A stretch of 64,000 nt of DNA from JBHIKY01 sp042139015 (GTDB lineage: Bacteria; Bacillota; Bacilli; Bacillales; Marinococcaceae): assembly GCF_042139015.1 (NCBI RefSeq), contig NZ_JBHIKY010000008.1, forward strand, positions 145,773-209,772, in the 5' to 3' direction. The position numbers and the translations under genes were made by a program. Below, one piece after another: positions 62,337 to 64,000 of the stretch. Under the pieces are notes generated by a model. The model saw nothing but the letters and a program-made list of their open reading frames with translations, searched no databases and was not told the origin of the DNA. Within the stretch, counting starts at the first letter, position 1. Each line of letters starts with the position of its first letter.

Positions 62337-63629
62337 TTAATAAAAGATAAGATAGCGAAGATAAATATAGATAGTCGAGATGGTGAGGGAGAAAATAACA
62401 ACAGGAATTCCCACCTTTAAGAAATCAAAATAGGAGAACCCTTTTCCTTCTTTTACAGCCAGCCCCGCCACAATGACATTAGCTGTGGCTCCAATAACAG
62501 TCGCGTTACCACCGAGACACGCGCCTAGGGCGAGCGACCACCAGATCGGCTCCAAATCATATATACCGTAGCTTTCTAACTCGAGAATAACGGGAATCAT
62601 TGCAGCTACAAACGGAATGTTGTCTACAAAGCCAGAAACAAATCCCGATATCCATAGTAAAGAAATCGAAGTAGTCATCATGTCTCCTTCCGTAAGAAAC
62701 ATAAGCCCCTTTGCAATTTCTTCTAAATATCCGACTTCTTCAATCCCGCCAATCAATCCAAACAGCCCAATAAAAAAGAATATTGTCGTCCACTCCATCT
62801 GCCGGAAAACTTTTTCCGGACTGATTTCCTCCTGGGTCATAAATAAAAGCAATAAAGCCCCGCCCATTGCAATCGCAGTTAATTCAACTTTTATAACAGG
62901 CTGAAGTAGAAAAGCACTAATCGTTAATAGTAATACCAGTAATGATTTCTTCAAAAGCGGCATGCTTTTTATATACCGTTTGGCATCAACCTTTAACAGT
63001 TGTTGTCTTTGTTCCTTTTTATCATCCTTTAATAATTCTTTTTTATAATACATCGAGATGCCACAGATAACAGAAAAAAAGATTAAAACTGCGGGTGGAC
63101 CTAGATTCAGCAAGAAATCATTGAATAAAAGTGTTCTTGCCGCCTGACCTATCATTAAATTCGGAGGATCACCGATGATAGTCGCTGTACCTCCGATATT
63201 AGATGATAAGATAATGGCGATCAAAAAAGGTACCGGCTGAAGGTGAAGTTTTTTCGTAATAGTGAAAACTACGGGAGTTACAAGAAGAACAGTCGTGACA
63301 TTATTCAAAAACGCGGATCCAACACCTGTCAGTACAGAAAGAAAAAAGAGAAGCGGTAAGGGCCTGCCCTTGACAATTTGTGCCGATTTAATAGCTGCGT
63401 ATTCAAACAGCCCGCTCTGAGAACTGATAGATACGATCATCATCATAGCCAGAAGTAAGGCAATCGTATGCCAGTCGATGTAGCGGGTAAACATTAATTG
63501 CATTTCCACAACGCCTGCTGCGGCCATCAGCACAGCACCAGCAATAGCAATTAATGCTTTGTTTCCTTTTTCCGCAATCAGCAGAATATAACAGGCTGTA
63601 AATATAAAAAGACTGAGGAAGCTTTCCAC
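62337..63629 (-). CDS. ArsB/NhaD-type ion transporter permease
   Basis: 430 residues with about 11-12 helices, CitMHS/ArsB/NhaD superfamily. Two inverted-repeat re-entrant motifs are visible: FLNNVTTVLLVTPV near 112 with SSNIGGTATIIGDPPN near 143, and GFVDNIPFVAAMIP near 330 with GACLGGNATVIGATAN near 370. Such proteins export arsenite or exchange Na+/H+; with the mrp operon in the same window a Na+/H+ role is attractive but unproven. A GTG at 63629 (AAAAGGATGA upstream) is favoured over an ATG 11 codons earlier lacking an SD. Confidence 0.85.
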   Translation of the reverse strand: MESFLSLFIFTACYILLIAEKGNKALIAIAGAVLMAAAGVVEMQLMFTRYIDWHTIALLLAMMMIVSISSQSGLFEYAAIKSAQIVKGRPLPLLFFLSVLTGVGSAFLNNVTTVLLVTPVVFTITKKLHLQPVPFLIAIILSSNIGGTATIIGDPPNLMIGQAARTLLFNDFLLNLGPPAVLIFFSVICGISMYYKKELLKDDKKEQRQQLLKVDAKRYIKSMPLLKKSLLVLLLTISAFLLQPVIKVELTAIAMGGALLLLFMTQEEISPEKVFRQMEWTTIFFFIGLFGLIGGIEEVGYLEEIAKGLMFLTEGDMMTTSISLLWISGFVSGFVDNIPFVAAMIPVILELESYGIYDLEPIWWSLALGACLGGNATVIGATANVIVAGLAVKEGKGFSYFDFLKVGIPVVIFSLTISTIYIYLRYLIFY

Positions 63630-63729
63630 GTCTGCAATCATCCTTTTAAGGGTTTGTACCATTCTATGTATTTCTAAAGGAAGTTGAACTAATTCCTCAT
63701 TGATCTAAAGAAAAACTTGGATTGTCGCG

Positions 63730-63940
63730 CGAGTCCAGAAAGGAAAAGTATGCCTGGCAGCAGCCGCGACAGGTTCTCCGGAATTTGGTTCAGAATTCCG
63801 GGGTTGCGGGCATGGCATCCCAAAAAACCTGGCAGGTTGCCAGGTTCAAAAGGAAGAAGCGTTCGTTTTTTCAGGTTCTAAGTCAATTGTTGGGGTGGAG
63901 GCCGTCAGGCCCCGCCCCTTTATCCTACTTGAATGTTCTG
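63730..63940. other. Unexplained region of strong hairpins
   Basis: The non-coding end of the window carries consecutive inverted repeats. GTCGCG/CGCGAC (about 63723-63772) encloses CCAG/CTGG, followed by CCGGAATT/GAATTCCGG (63780-63804), AACCTGGCA/TGCCAGGTT (63826-63846) and a GC-rich GGGGTGGAGGCC/GGCCCCGCCCC stem (about 63893-63920). GC content is above the neighbourhood. A 79-codon plus-strand frame crosses it but has no SD or recognisable family. It could be a structured RNA or a repeat element. Confidence 0.45.
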
Positions 63941-64000
63941 ATTTTTCGTCTGATGATGTAGTAGAATTTTGCTCCTTAGTCGATCATATCGTCGGAATCC

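Noticed and set aside
63722..63961. Plus-strand open frame of 79 codons at the window end
   Set aside because: It runs through several perfect inverted repeats, has no SD and no recognisable family.
1..64000. CRISPR arrays, tRNA or rRNA genes, prophage
   Set aside because: No regularly spaced direct repeats, no cloverleaf or rRNA sequence, and no phage structural or integrase genes were seen.

Overview
The window is a typical Bacillaceae (low-GC, endospore-forming Firmicutes) chromosomal segment. The evidence is the spore genes (sda, sigK, spoVB, an rsfA-like gene), T-box leaders, 6S RNA, and a gene order that largely follows the Bacillus subtilis aspS to aroE interval. A complete seven-gene Mrp Na+/H+ antiporter operon and many acidic proteins suggest an alkaliphilic or halotolerant species. 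A run of 10 Ns at 46093-46102 shows that this is draft sequence.

Layout. 1-3258: aroE (cut by the window edge), yqeH and yqeG in one minus-strand operon, then the replication-checkpoint gene sda behind three DnaA boxes. 3452-9202: mrpABCDEFG. 9470-10745: an HU gene, intact sigK and a small gene. 10921-14616: an IscA-fold protein, an unidentified structured RNA on the minus strand, an S9 peptidase and a Nudix hydrolase. 14878-23871: a mostly minus-strand housekeeping block (yrhC-like, mtnN, yrrS, greA, trmR, mltG, yrzB, yrrK, ireB, alaS with a T-box). 23940-27996: rocR, then rocA and putB behind a sigma-54 promoter. 29105-34278: an inserted murQ / ABC importer / murR operon. 34381-41056: yrzR-like, recD2, a TPR protein, mnmA, a cysteine desulfurase, cymR and a YczE-type membrane protein. 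41240-46430: rarA, rsfA-like, tcdA, 6S RNA and two MITE-like elements with the same terminal inverted repeat. 46431-49820: T-box-controlled hisS-aspS. 49932-59594: dtd, relA, apt, recJ, lapA-like, a CDF transporter, and separate secF and secD. 59591-63629: comN, spoVB, yrbG and an ArsB/NhaD-type permease. 63663-64000: structured sequence with no recognisable gene.

How the genes work together. MnmA and the adjacent desulfurase form the tRNA 2-thiouridine pair, and CymR next to them is the cysteine regulator. RocR probably drives proline-to-glutamate conversion (PutB, RocA) through sigma-54. The murQ cluster looks like amino-sugar import and MurNAc-6-phosphate cleavage under a SIS-domain regulator. 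T-boxes tie hisS-aspS and alaS to tRNA charging. The points most worth following up are the unidentified RNA at 11281-11448, the TIR element family at 43794-44014 and 45757-46416, the ABC-type mur operon, the proline genes under sigma-54 control, and the palindromic region at the window end.
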